Part shown: in pieces, positions 55,036-63,249 of the stretch | Layout: each line of letters starts with the position of its first letter | Position numbering within the stretch: position 1 is the stretch's first letter | NCBI GenBank assembly: GCA_021809845.1 | Contig: JAJZJW010000008.1 | Span: 28,196 to 92,195, forward strand | Length of the DNA: 64,000 bases | Direction: 5' to 3' | Source: a bacterium | GTDB taxonomy: Bacteria > SZUA-79 > Acidulodesulfobacterales > Acidulodesulfobacteraceae | The notes under the pieces: model-generated | Databases searched by the model: none | What the model was told of the DNA's origin: nothing | The model's input: the letters and a program-made list of their open reading frames with translations, nothing else | Made by a program: the position numbers and the translations under genes

Positions 55036-55211
55036 AATGCTGCCAGAATCTAAATAAATAAATTTTATAATAATGTTTTATTGTTTTACATTTGTATCAA
55101 AAAATTATATAATATTATGAAATCTAACCCAATCTTAATATAATATAATATATAAATAAATTAAAATAACTTATACATAATAACTATTATATAATATAAT
55201 CAGAGGTTAAA

Positions 55212-56438
55212 ATGGAAAACACTAAAAATATAAATAATGCCATTAAAATCAAAGAAGGGGTCTATTATGTAGGTGCTTTTGATCCTGAACTTAAAGTTTT
55301 TGATATTGTTGTTCCTACAGAGCGCGGTACGACTTATAATTCGTATTTTATTCAAGGTAAAGAAAAGTCTGCCCTCATAGACACTGTGAAATTAAACACC
55401 AAAGACCAGTTGCTGAATAAATTAAGCGGTATTACCGATATTTCAAAGATAGACTACATTGTAATAAATCATACTGAACCGGATCATTCAGGCGCACTCC
55501 ACATTATTAAAGAAATAGCAAAAGATGCCACTTTGGTATATTCAAAAAACGCACATCATTTTGTTCAGCATATTATAAAAACAGACTATAAAAATATAAC
55601 CGTGGGGGACGGAGATTCCATTGATTTAGGAGGCAAAACCCTTGAATTTGTAAGCGCGCCATTTCTGCACTGGCCTGACACAATGTTTACTTATATTAAA
55701 GAAGATAAAATTTTGATGCCTTGTGACTTTCTCGGCGCACATTATTGCGACGAGAAAATGTTTAATGAATTGATAGACGACAATGATGCCGCTTTTGGTG
55801 CTTTCAAATATTATTTTGAACATATTATGCGTCCATTTAAAAATTATGCGCTAAGTGCTATCGAAAAATTAAAAAATTATGATGTCGAAATAATTGCCCC
55901 TTCCCATGGTCCTATACTGAGGGATAATTTGCAAAAATATATAGAATGGTATTACAATAGAAGTGTAGATAGAAAAAAGAACAAAAGCATAAAAAAAATC
56001 GCTGTTGTCTATGCCTCGGCTTACGGAAATACGGAGGAGATGGCAAAACACGTTGTAAAAGGGGCACAGATAGAATCTTTGACAGAGGTCGTATTATGCA
56101 ATCTTATAGAGGATAATGCTAACGATGTTGTGGATATAATTGAGAATTCCGACGGCATTATTGTCGGGTCTCCTACGCTTAACGCAAAGCCTCCTAAGCC
56201 TATTTTTGATATGGTAGCATCTTTGGTGATGCTTAACGTTAAAAATAAAAAAGCTGCTGTGTTCGGCTGTTACGGCTGGAGCGGTGAAGCTGTTAAAATG
56301 GTGGAAGATATATTAAAAAGTTTAAAATTCGAAGTTTTGCTCGAAGGGCTTAAAATTCAAATGGTTCCATTTGAGGAAGATTTGGTAAAATGTGAAAAAT
56401 TCGGAATGGATTTCGCTTATAAAATAACCGAACAATAG
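55212..56438 (+). CDS. Flavodiiron protein (FprA type), oxygen/NO reductase
   Basis: This 408-residue protein joins a metallo-beta-lactamase-like diiron domain (about 1-255) and a flavodoxin domain (about 260-405). Diiron ligands are visible in NHTEPDHSG and later His/Asp positions (APFLHWPDTM, CDFLGAHYC, SHGPILRD). The FMN site shows YASAYGNTEEMA and VGSPTLNAKPP. Flavodiiron proteins reduce O2 to water, or NO to N2O, in anaerobes. There is no rubredoxin domain or neighbour, so the electron donor is unknown. AGAGG precedes the ATG. Confidence 0.94.
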   Translation: MENTKNINNAIKIKEGVYYVGAFDPELKVFDIVVPTERGTTYNSYFIQGKEKSALIDTVKLNTKDQLLNKLSGITDISKIDYIVINHTEPDHSGALHIIKEIAKDATLVYSKNAHHFVQHIIKTDYKNITVGDGDSIDLGGKTLEFVSAPFLHWPDTMFTYIKEDKILMPCDFLGAHYCDEKMFNELIDDNDAAFGAFKYYFEHIMRPFKNYALSAIEKLKNYDVEIIAPSHGPILRDNLQKYIEWYYNRSVDRKKNKSIKKIAVVYASAYGNTEEMAKHVVKGAQIESLTEVVLCNLIEDNANDVVDIIENSDGIIVGSPTLNAKPPKPIFDMVASLVMLNVKNKKAAVFGCYGWSGEAVKMVEDILKSLKFEVLLEGLKIQMVPFEEDLVKCEKFGMDFAYKITEQ

Positions 56439-56612
56439 TCAACTACTAAAGAAATTTTACCCTAACAGCCTTGTAGAGGACGGGTATCCGAGCTATGATT
56501 TTTAGATGAGAAAAATAATAATATAATAATTATTTTGTTTATTTATAAAATAACCAAATAACCAAATAACAAAGCAACAAAATAATAAATCAATAAAGTG
56601 TACCTATTGCAA

Positions 56613-57749
56613 ATGGCTGATTTTAAAGAAGTTTTAGACAGTCCTATTTTATGGCAGGACAATAATTTTAACTGGTTCACGATAATTGATGGGCGTGAAA
56701 CTTTTGTGGGAAGAGGAAGAAGTGTCCCATACCCTTTAGAAGAAAATGACTGCTGGACGTTGCCAAACGGAAAAACTTTTTTGTATAAAAATGGAAAAAT
56801 CAAGCCTGTTGAAAATTTAGACCGGAATATTAATATAAAGGAATGTCTTGAAAATTTATATGAAAAATTTGAGGAATCTTTTCTTTATTCAGACCCCTTA
56901 GGTTTTGTACACAAATTTAACAAAAAACAAGATATAGAAATAGCCGGTTTTATTGCTGCAGGTTTTGCGTTCGGGAATGTTACCCAGATACTTAAAATAT
57001 TAGATAAAATTGATAAAATAGTTAACCATAACTTTTATGATTTTACTTTAAATTTTAAAATAGAAGATGGGTTTAAACAATTTAAAGGCATTTATTACAG
57101 ATTTATAAAAGAAAATGATTTTGTCGCTCTATTTTATATTTTAAGCGAAATTATTAAACAATATGGTTCTGTTGAAAATTTTTTTATGGAAGGATATGCT
57201 TCTCATGCCTTAAATTTAAAAGAATCTATTGCCAGTTTTACGGAAAGGGCTTTAAAATTAGTTGATTATGAGAAAATTTACGGTTCACACACAACGCCAA
57301 CACAAAATTCAACTAATAATATATCAGAAAATATAACCGAAAAAGCCTATTTGAAATCTCCTGAGAAAATAATGGTTTCATATTTTTTTACTTCGCCGTC
57401 TAATAATAGCCCATGTAAAAGGCTAAATTTATATTTAAGATGGATGGTAAGAAATACCGATAATCTCGATTTCGGGATATGGGCTAAAATATCGCCTTCA
57501 CAACTAATAATGCCTGTAGATACCCATATTGCAAGAATATGCCGGTATATAGGATTAACTAATTTCAAAAATCCTTCTTTCAAAATGGCTATCGATATTA
57601 CTGAAAATTTGAAAAAATTGGATTATTTTGACCCTATAAAATATGATTTTGCAATAACAAGGCTAGGAATACTTGACCTTTGTACCAAAAGCAAAAAAAA
57701 AGATAACTGTGAACAATGTTCTATTTTTAATATATGCAATTTAGGCTGA
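56613..57749 (+). CDS. DUF2400 / TIGR02757-type protein with endonuclease-III-like Cys motif
   Basis: The 378-residue protein matches the TIGR02757 family of unknown function from about residue 75 (YEKFEESFLYSDPLGFVHKFNKKQD). Near the end, PVDTHIARICRYIGL (from about 301) resembles the helix-hairpin-helix glycosylase Asp block. The C-terminus has C357-x8-C366-x2-C369-x5-C375, close to the endonuclease III Fe-S pattern. This suggests a DNA-repair-like Fe-S fold, which is inference. Some 75 N-terminal residues (with WTLPNGKTFLYKNGK) are not familiar to me. A GTG at 56598 is an alternative start; neither has a clear ribosome site. Confidence 0.75.
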   Translation: MADFKEVLDSPILWQDNNFNWFTIIDGRETFVGRGRSVPYPLEENDCWTLPNGKTFLYKNGKIKPVENLDRNINIKECLENLYEKFEESFLYSDPLGFVHKFNKKQDIEIAGFIAAGFAFGNVTQILKILDKIDKIVNHNFYDFTLNFKIEDGFKQFKGIYYRFIKENDFVALFYILSEIIKQYGSVENFFMEGYASHALNLKESIASFTERALKLVDYEKIYGSHTTPTQNSTNNISENITEKAYLKSPEKIMVSYFFTSPSNNSPCKRLNLYLRWMVRNTDNLDFGIWAKISPSQLIMPVDTHIARICRYIGLTNFKNPSFKMAIDITENLKKLDYFDPIKYDFAITRLGILDLCTKSKKKDNCEQCSIFNICNLG

Positions 57750-57918
57750 TTTTTTAGCTGAAATTACCAAAACTTGATTTAACCATATTAAGTTAAAACA
57801 ATATTTAACTTTATGTAAATTTCTTAACGAAATAACTTGTGAGCGTTATTTAGTTAACGATGAGCTTAAAACTTTGCATTAAGAACCAATTTTTGATAAA
57901 GTTTAGTTTAACTTATTT

Positions 57919-57945
57919 AACTTATTTAAATAATTTAAATAAGTT
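57919..57945 (+). terminator. A/T hairpin with T tail, candidate terminator
   Basis: Arms of 12 bases (57919-57930 and 57934-57945) pair perfectly around a three-base loop and are followed by TTT on the + strand. The stem has only one G-C pair, so it is weak. It lies in the 261-base gap between the DUF2400-type gene and the DUF3857 gene, where I see no other feature. Confidence 0.35.
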
Positions 57946-58010
57946 TTTAGTTTGGGCTTATTGCTTGTAAAAATATTACAATCAAATAAAATAGTGGGAA
58001 AATAAAATTT

Positions 58011-60221
58011 ATGAAAATTTATAATAGGTTAGCAAATTTAGCACAAAAAAAGTTTAATTCTATTTTTAATATAACTGTAAAAAAAAAATTAGACAATGTA
58101 TATTTAACCGTATTTATTTTACTAATTATTTTATTTAGTGCAATTTTCTTTGAAAATGGCAACGTCTTTGCGCTAACCGCCAAAAAATACGGCGCAAAAA
58201 TTCTTAATAAAACAATAGTTATAAAAATTAATAAACGATATCAACTGACAGAAAATGTGAGCACTGATATTAAAATTTTATCGGAAAGGAGTATCGATAA
58301 ATATTCCGAGGTTGTGATTCCATATTCATTAAAATACCAAAAACTTAAATTAATAAACGCATATACACTATTAAAAGGAATGTTCCGAGTGCCGCCAGGC
58401 AAGCTTGCAATAAATGTCGTATCGCCAAGTTTTGCCGTTAACTACCCAATTTATTCGGATATTAAATATTTTACAATTTCTATGCCGGCGGTAGAAACAG
58501 GGGCTGTGCTGCATTATTCATATCAAATTACATCATTTAAACCGCTAGTAAAAAACAGTGTTTTTGACACTGTCAATCTTGACAGGACTATCCCTGTTAA
58601 GCATATATCTTTAGTTGTATATTATCCTGCAAATATGAGGTTGAATATTTATTTGCATAATATTGCGAGAGCTAATTGCAGCCGTACAGTTAAAACAATA
58701 AAAAATATAAAATATAAAGTATTGCATTTAAAATTTTCAAATTTACCTGCTTTAAAAAAAGAAAACTACATGCCTTCCCTGCAAAATTACAGAAAATATA
58801 TTTCTATTTCTTCGTTCAATTCGTGGGGGAAACTTTCCTCCAGACTTTATCATTTATTCAAGACTGCTGAAGTATATAATAAAAATATGGTAAATTATGT
58901 TCGCAATATAAATATAAATAAAGACGCAAAAAAGAATCTTAAAAACGAGTATATTACAGAAAATGACAACAATAAAAACAATAAAAACTATAAAAACTAT
59001 AACAATAATATCAATAATAGCAATGGCATCAATAAAAGCAATAATATTAAAAATATTAGGAATGCCGATTATACCAAAGATATTAAAGATACAGCGTACA
59101 AAAATTATAAATATAATAAAGGCACAGATAAAATAAATAAAGAATTAAGAAAAATATCTAAATTGTATTATAACTTTATAAAAACATTTCAATATACAGG
59201 ATTAGGCTATGGCATTAATGGATACAAACCGGTTAGTGCTGTAAAGACGTTTTCCGACGGGTTTGGGGATTCAAAATCTTTAGCAGTTTTATTTATTGCT
59301 CTGTTAAAAATTGAACATATTAAAGCATATCCCGTAATTGCGACATCGCTCAATACTTCAAATCTTAACGCGCATATTATAAATCCAATGCAATTTGATT
59401 CAGTTATAGTAGCAATAAAAATTGCGAATAAGACATTTTTTATTTTTCCCGATTCTTCTTCGATAAAAGCATTTGAACTGCCCTTTTCGCTGGCTGGAAG
59501 AGAAGGAATCGAATTATTAGGTTACGGTAAATATAAAATGCTCACGCTGCCTAAAGAAAGTTTTATTCAAAATAAAAAGCTCTATATATTTAGAGGTAAA
59601 ATAAACAAAAATGGAAAAATTGCCGGTAAGATATCTTATATATACAAAGGCGTTTATGCCAAATTTGAACGGTCTAATTTGAAAAATATTAATAATTATA
59701 AAAAATCAATTAAAGCTGGTGATTTTCTTTACTCTTTTATTCCCGGCGCGAATATAAAATATTTTAAATATTCTTATATTAAAAACGTTAAAAAAAATAT
59801 TGTTTTTGCATTAAAATTCAGTGATAAAAATTATATGCAGGGTTCAGGAAACAAATTTATATTTCATTTGCCGCTGCCCGCTGATAATTCTATGATGCAT
59901 CTTGTGTTGCGCAATAAGAGAATTTATCCGCTCGTTATAGGCTATCCGTTTGAACACAAAGCTAAAATGATTATTGAACTGCCGGCAAAATTCACTTTAT
60001 TTTATATGCCGCCTGTGTTAAATATTAGCAATACTTCAGGTAAAATATTTTCAAAATGTTCCGTTGTAAGCAATAGCGAAAATAAAAAACAATTGGTATG
60101 CACATCCAAATTTATATCTAAATCATCCAGCGTTAAACGGAAAGATTATGATAAATATAGGTCATTAATAAGGGAATATTTACAGTATGTCAAAAATTAC
60201 TATGTAGGACTGCATAAATAA
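58011..60221 (+). CDS. DUF3857/transglutaminase-like exported protein with altered catalytic triad
   Basis: This 736-residue protein has one N-terminal membrane segment or signal anchor (about 31-50). A DUF3857-type domain spans about 60-300, and a transglutaminase-like core about 375-485. The family motif GDCKD reads GDSKS (S421), and the FNH position reads FDS (S464), so the Cys and His of the triad are replaced; the Asp (D481) remains. Between the domains lies a very Asn/Lys-rich stretch (about 302-373). The C-terminal region is beta-rich. It is probably a non-enzymatic periplasmic protein. It is convergent with an ABC transporter cluster. Confidence 0.7.
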   Translation: MKIYNRLANLAQKKFNSIFNITVKKKLDNVYLTVFILLIILFSAIFFENGNVFALTAKKYGAKILNKTIVIKINKRYQLTENVSTDIKILSERSIDKYSEVVIPYSLKYQKLKLINAYTLLKGMFRVPPGKLAINVVSPSFAVNYPIYSDIKYFTISMPAVETGAVLHYSYQITSFKPLVKNSVFDTVNLDRTIPVKHISLVVYYPANMRLNIYLHNIARANCSRTVKTIKNIKYKVLHLKFSNLPALKKENYMPSLQNYRKYISISSFNSWGKLSSRLYHLFKTAEVYNKNMVNYVRNININKDAKKNLKNEYITENDNNKNNKNYKNYNNNINNSNGINKSNNIKNIRNADYTKDIKDTAYKNYKYNKGTDKINKELRKISKLYYNFIKTFQYTGLGYGINGYKPVSAVKTFSDGFGDSKSLAVLFIALLKIEHIKAYPVIATSLNTSNLNAHIINPMQFDSVIVAIKIANKTFFIFPDSSSIKAFELPFSLAGREGIELLGYGKYKMLTLPKESFIQNKKLYIFRGKINKNGKIAGKISYIYKGVYAKFERSNLKNINNYKKSIKAGDFLYSFIPGANIKYFKYSYIKNVKKNIVFALKFSDKNYMQGSGNKFIFHLPLPADNSMMHLVLRNKRIYPLVIGYPFEHKAKMIIELPAKFTLFYMPPVLNISNTSGKIFSKCSVVSNSENKKQLVCTSKFISKSSSVKRKDYDKYRSLIREYLQYVKNYYVGLHK

Positions 60222-60280
60222 AAGAAATATTTTAGCAAGTAGGAGGGACAATTTTAGAGGAACAATTTTAATAGATAATT

Positions 60281-60338
60281 GATAATTATTAATAATAGAA
60301 ATTCATAATTATTCTAATTTATTATTATTCTAATTATC
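60281..60338. terminator. Imperfect A/T inverted repeat between convergent genes
   Basis: GATAATTA near 60281 and TAATTATC ending at 60338 are the outer ends of an imperfect A/T inverted repeat in the 148-base gap between the DUF3857 gene and the ABC permease gene. It could act as a weak bidirectional terminator. In DNA this A/T-rich, chance is also likely. Confidence 0.25.
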
Positions 60339-60369
60339 AGTGTAATTATTTTTTTAATTATTTGCCTAG

Positions 60370-61215
60370 TTATGCAATATCTTTTTTATTAAATATTACC
60401 AGCGCTATGATAAATAATAAAATTGAATATGATAATCCGTAAATAAAACGATAAAATATAATACCTGCCGGGATATTAATTTTATAAGAAGTCTCTGTGG
60501 AGATGTTAAAAATTGAAAAATTAGGCAAAACTGTATATAAAAGATGTACAATAAAAATAGTAATCGGGCTTGCATGATGTTCAATTTTTAATTTACCGTC
60601 CACTATTACTTTTATAGGTTTAACTAACGCATTTAATCTGCTTGAAACTTCTCCTATAAATAAAATTATTATTGTAAAAACTGAGGCAAGAGCCTTGGAC
60701 GTGATTAATGAAAATAAAATAGCTATTATTGCAATAAAACTCGACTCTATAATTATAAAAAAACTCTGGACAAATATAGACTGTGGCATAATTTCTAAAC
60801 TAATACTGCCGAAATATACAGGCGATACGTATTTTCTCATGAGCAAAAGAACTATATAAAAAATAATTGTCATAATAACAGTTGACATGACAATAGCCAA
60901 GATAAGCCCTAATATTCTGCCTCCTAAATAATAACTGCGCTTTATAGGTTTTGTTAAATTTAAAAATATGCTCTTTTTTTCTATGTCGTCATAAATAATA
61001 GATGAGCCTATAAAAATCCCAATAAAAATATTAAATATTGAAATTGCAAATATTGAAAAATCAACCATGATTCTGCCCTGGTCTATAAAACTGGTCTGTG
61101 AAACAAAGTAACTGCCAGAAATTAAAATTAGAGCAAAAATTAAAAAAGAATAGAATATCTTGGAATTTTTAATTTCGTTAAAAGAATAGAATGCCGAATA
61201 AAGTATTTTTTTCAT
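60370..61215 (-). CDS. ABC-2 type transporter permease
   Basis: This 281-residue membrane protein shows six hydrophobic helices in the ABC-2 layout, with a first helix after a short cytoplasmic start (SKIFYSFLIFALILISG). The conserved cytoplasmic stretch IYDDIEKKSIFLNLTKPIKRSYYLGGRILG is typical of ABC-2 permeases. It pairs with the ATPase gene upstream on the same strand. The substrate cannot be read from sequence. The 199-base gap between the two holds a T/G-rich repeat. Confidence 0.83.
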   Translation of the reverse strand: MKKILYSAFYSFNEIKNSKIFYSFLIFALILISGSYFVSQTSFIDQGRIMVDFSIFAISIFNIFIGIFIGSSIIYDDIEKKSIFLNLTKPIKRSYYLGGRILGLILAIVMSTVIMTIIFYIVLLLMRKYVSPVYFGSISLEIMPQSIFVQSFFIIIESSFIAIIAILFSLITSKALASVFTIIILFIGEVSSRLNALVKPIKVIVDGKLKIEHHASPITIFIVHLLYTVLPNFSIFNISTETSYKINIPAGIIFYRFIYGLSYSILLFIIALVIFNKKDIA

Positions 61216-61304
61216 ATTTAAAAGTTTAGAACAAAGTTTTTCAATTTTTTTTTATCTGTTTTTTTATTTGCTGATTTACTTTTTTTTGTTGTTTGTTGTT
61301 TGTT

Positions 61305-61400
61305 GTTTGTTTGTTAATTCACTTTTATTTTTTTATATTTGTTTTTATGTTTGTTTGCTTACCTATTTGTTTGTTAATTCACTGTTATTTTTTTATTTAT
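61305..61400. repeat. 60-bp-period repeat in T/G-rich intergenic DNA
   Basis: TTTGTTTGTTAATTCACT recurs with a 60-base period (about 61307 and 61367), followed each time by a T-rich run. Before it, GTTGTTT units repeat. The region lies between the ABC ATPase and permease genes and may have grown by slippage. No gene was seen. Confidence 0.7.
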
Positions 61401-61414
61401 TCATTTTTATTTAT

Positions 61415-62194
61415 TCATTTGTTGTTATTATTATTAATCATTAGACTATATAAATAATTTTCTAAGGGGTTTTTGTATTCGAGATTGATGCTATCATCAA
61501 TTTTTTCATAAAAATTATTCGCCTCTTTTTCTAAAGAAGACAAAGAATCATTTTTTAGCAATTTTCCGTTTACCAACACCGCTATTCTGTCGCACAACTC
61601 TTTGCTGTCGGCTAGAATATGCGAAGAAAAGAATATAGTTTTTCTTTTTTCTTTAAGATGCAATATTATATCTTTAAATTCTTTTCTGCCGATAGGGTCT
61701 AAACCGGAAAGCGGTTCATCAAAAATTAATATTTCAGGTTCACCTAAAAGAGCCACGGCGAGAGCAAGACGTTGCGTCATGCCCTTTGAATATTTATGTA
61801 TCTGGGTATTTCTGGCATAATATATACCGGTCAGATTTAATACCCTTTCTATATCATTATTTCTGTTTTTAATATTTAATATCTTTGAGTAATATTTTAT
61901 TATATCAATCCCTTTAAGACCCCTTGAAAAAGCCGGATTTTCCGGTAAAAAACCTAATCTGTTCCTAGATTTGTAATCTAATGAACTATATCCGTTAATT
62001 TTTATACTTCCCGAAGACGGTTTAATAAGTCCAACTATCATTTTGATTGTTGTAGATTTTCCAGCGCCGTTCGGACCAAAAAAACCTGTTACTTCTCCTT
62101 TATTAATGGCAAGAGAAAGATTATCTACTGCATTTTTCTTTATACCAAAAAAACCAACCCTGAAGTATTTAGTTATATTATTAATTTCAATCAT
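61415..62194 (-). CDS. ABC transporter ATP-binding protein
   Basis: This 259-residue ATPase has Walker A GPNGAGKST, signature YSKGMTQRLALA, Walker B ILIFDEPLSGLDP and the switch His in FSSHILADS. It resembles the ATPases of ABC-2 exporters and should pair with the permease at 60370-61215. The C-terminal 45 residues are a loose extension ending in Asn/Lys. TPR-like and glycosyltransferase genes precede it on the same strand, hinting at a cell-surface role, but the substrate is unknown. Confidence 0.92.
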   Translation of the reverse strand: MIEINNITKYFRVGFFGIKKNAVDNLSLAINKGEVTGFFGPNGAGKSTTIKMIVGLIKPSSGSIKINGYSSLDYKSRNRLGFLPENPAFSRGLKGIDIIKYYSKILNIKNRNNDIERVLNLTGIYYARNTQIHKYSKGMTQRLALAVALLGEPEILIFDEPLSGLDPIGRKEFKDIILHLKEKRKTIFFSSHILADSKELCDRIAVLVNGKLLKNDSLSSLEKEANNFYEKIDDSINLEYKNPLENYLYSLMINNNNNK

Positions 62195-62284
62195 TTAAGA
62201 TAATTATTCCTGTAAAAATGTTAATTATTTATAATATTTATCATATTGTTTATTTCTGTTATATCGTTTATTATTTCATATCCA

Positions 62285-63055
62285 TCATTTAGAAGCTTTT
62301 CTAGGAAGAAATAATTTTAAACTGTAGGGCACTTTATATTTTATTTTTTTTGATTTTAAATAAATTTCCTTGTTAATTGCATCTATTCTGACTTTTATAA
62401 TATGTCTTATTAATGGATTTTTGTTATTTTTATACATTGTTTTTAGAAATAATTTTGCTTTTTTGAAATTTTGTGAATTATTGAGAAGTTTTATATATAA
62501 AAATTCAAGATATTTAGGGCTTCCTTTAGTATTAACTGCATATTTAAGATAATGTGCAGCTTTAGCATAATTTCCAAGATTATAAAAATAATTAAATGAA
62601 ATTAGAAACGGAATGTTCCAGTTCATTTTCATATGTTTAAGTCCTAATTTAAGGATTTTAATCGCCCTTTTTGGTTTCCCGGCAAGTCCAAGAAGAGTTC
62701 CCGATGCTTGATAGGCATAATTAAATCTTTTATTAAGCTTAACCGTTATCAGCGAAATGTTATACATGTATGGATAATGCAAATATGCTAATTTATTGGA
62801 ACTTGCTTCCTGGACAAATAATGTCCAAAAATAATCTGAAAACAAAGTATTGAAATTTAAATCGACAAATTCAATGAATTCCGGTTTTACAGATGAATAT
62901 TTAAGAAAAGTTAATAATTTATTATTTGCTTGTTTTTGAGCGTAATTAATTTTAGAAAAAGAGAAGAAAATTGTATAAACAAGAAATAATGAAAATAATA
63001 AAATCAACGATTTTTTTAAAAGATGATGATGATGCAGATAAAGATGATTTTTCAT
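62285..63055 (-). CDS. Membrane-anchored TPR-like protein
   Basis: This 256-residue protein has a single N-terminal membrane helix (about 15-36) preceded by a natural His run, and then helical repeats resembling TPR units (for example GTLLGLAGKPKRAIKILKLG and NYFYNLGNYAKAAHYL). The tail is Lys-rich and basic. It is likely anchored in the inner membrane with the repeats outside. It lies directly upstream of the ABC genes (90 bases from the ATPase) and may work with them. I do not recognise a named family. Confidence 0.65.
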   Translation of the reverse strand: MKNHLYLHHHHLLKKSLILLFSLFLVYTIFFSFSKINYAQKQANNKLLTFLKYSSVKPEFIEFVDLNFNTLFSDYFWTLFVQEASSNKLAYLHYPYMYNISLITVKLNKRFNYAYQASGTLLGLAGKPKRAIKILKLGLKHMKMNWNIPFLISFNYFYNLGNYAKAAHYLKYAVNTKGSPKYLEFLYIKLLNNSQNFKKAKLFLKTMYKNNKNPLIRHIIKVRIDAINKEIYLKSKKIKYKVPYSLKLFLPRKASK

Positions 63056-63249
63056 ATTTTTTGGCTAATTTTTTGTATTTGACAGTAATTTAGTTTTTTG
63101 TCGGCGTAAAAAATAATAGAACATTACTTTAGTATGTTTTATATAAAATATATTATACATTGTAATTATAACTGCGCAAAAAATCAAATACTTTTTTATA
63201 AGTTTGACCCCGCTTTTAACCTATTATGCTTTTCGCGACAATTTGTTTT

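Noticed and set aside
62285..63055. His run near the N-terminus of the TPR-like protein as a possible tag or vector sequence
   Set aside because: It lies inside natural A/T-rich coding sequence with no vector context.
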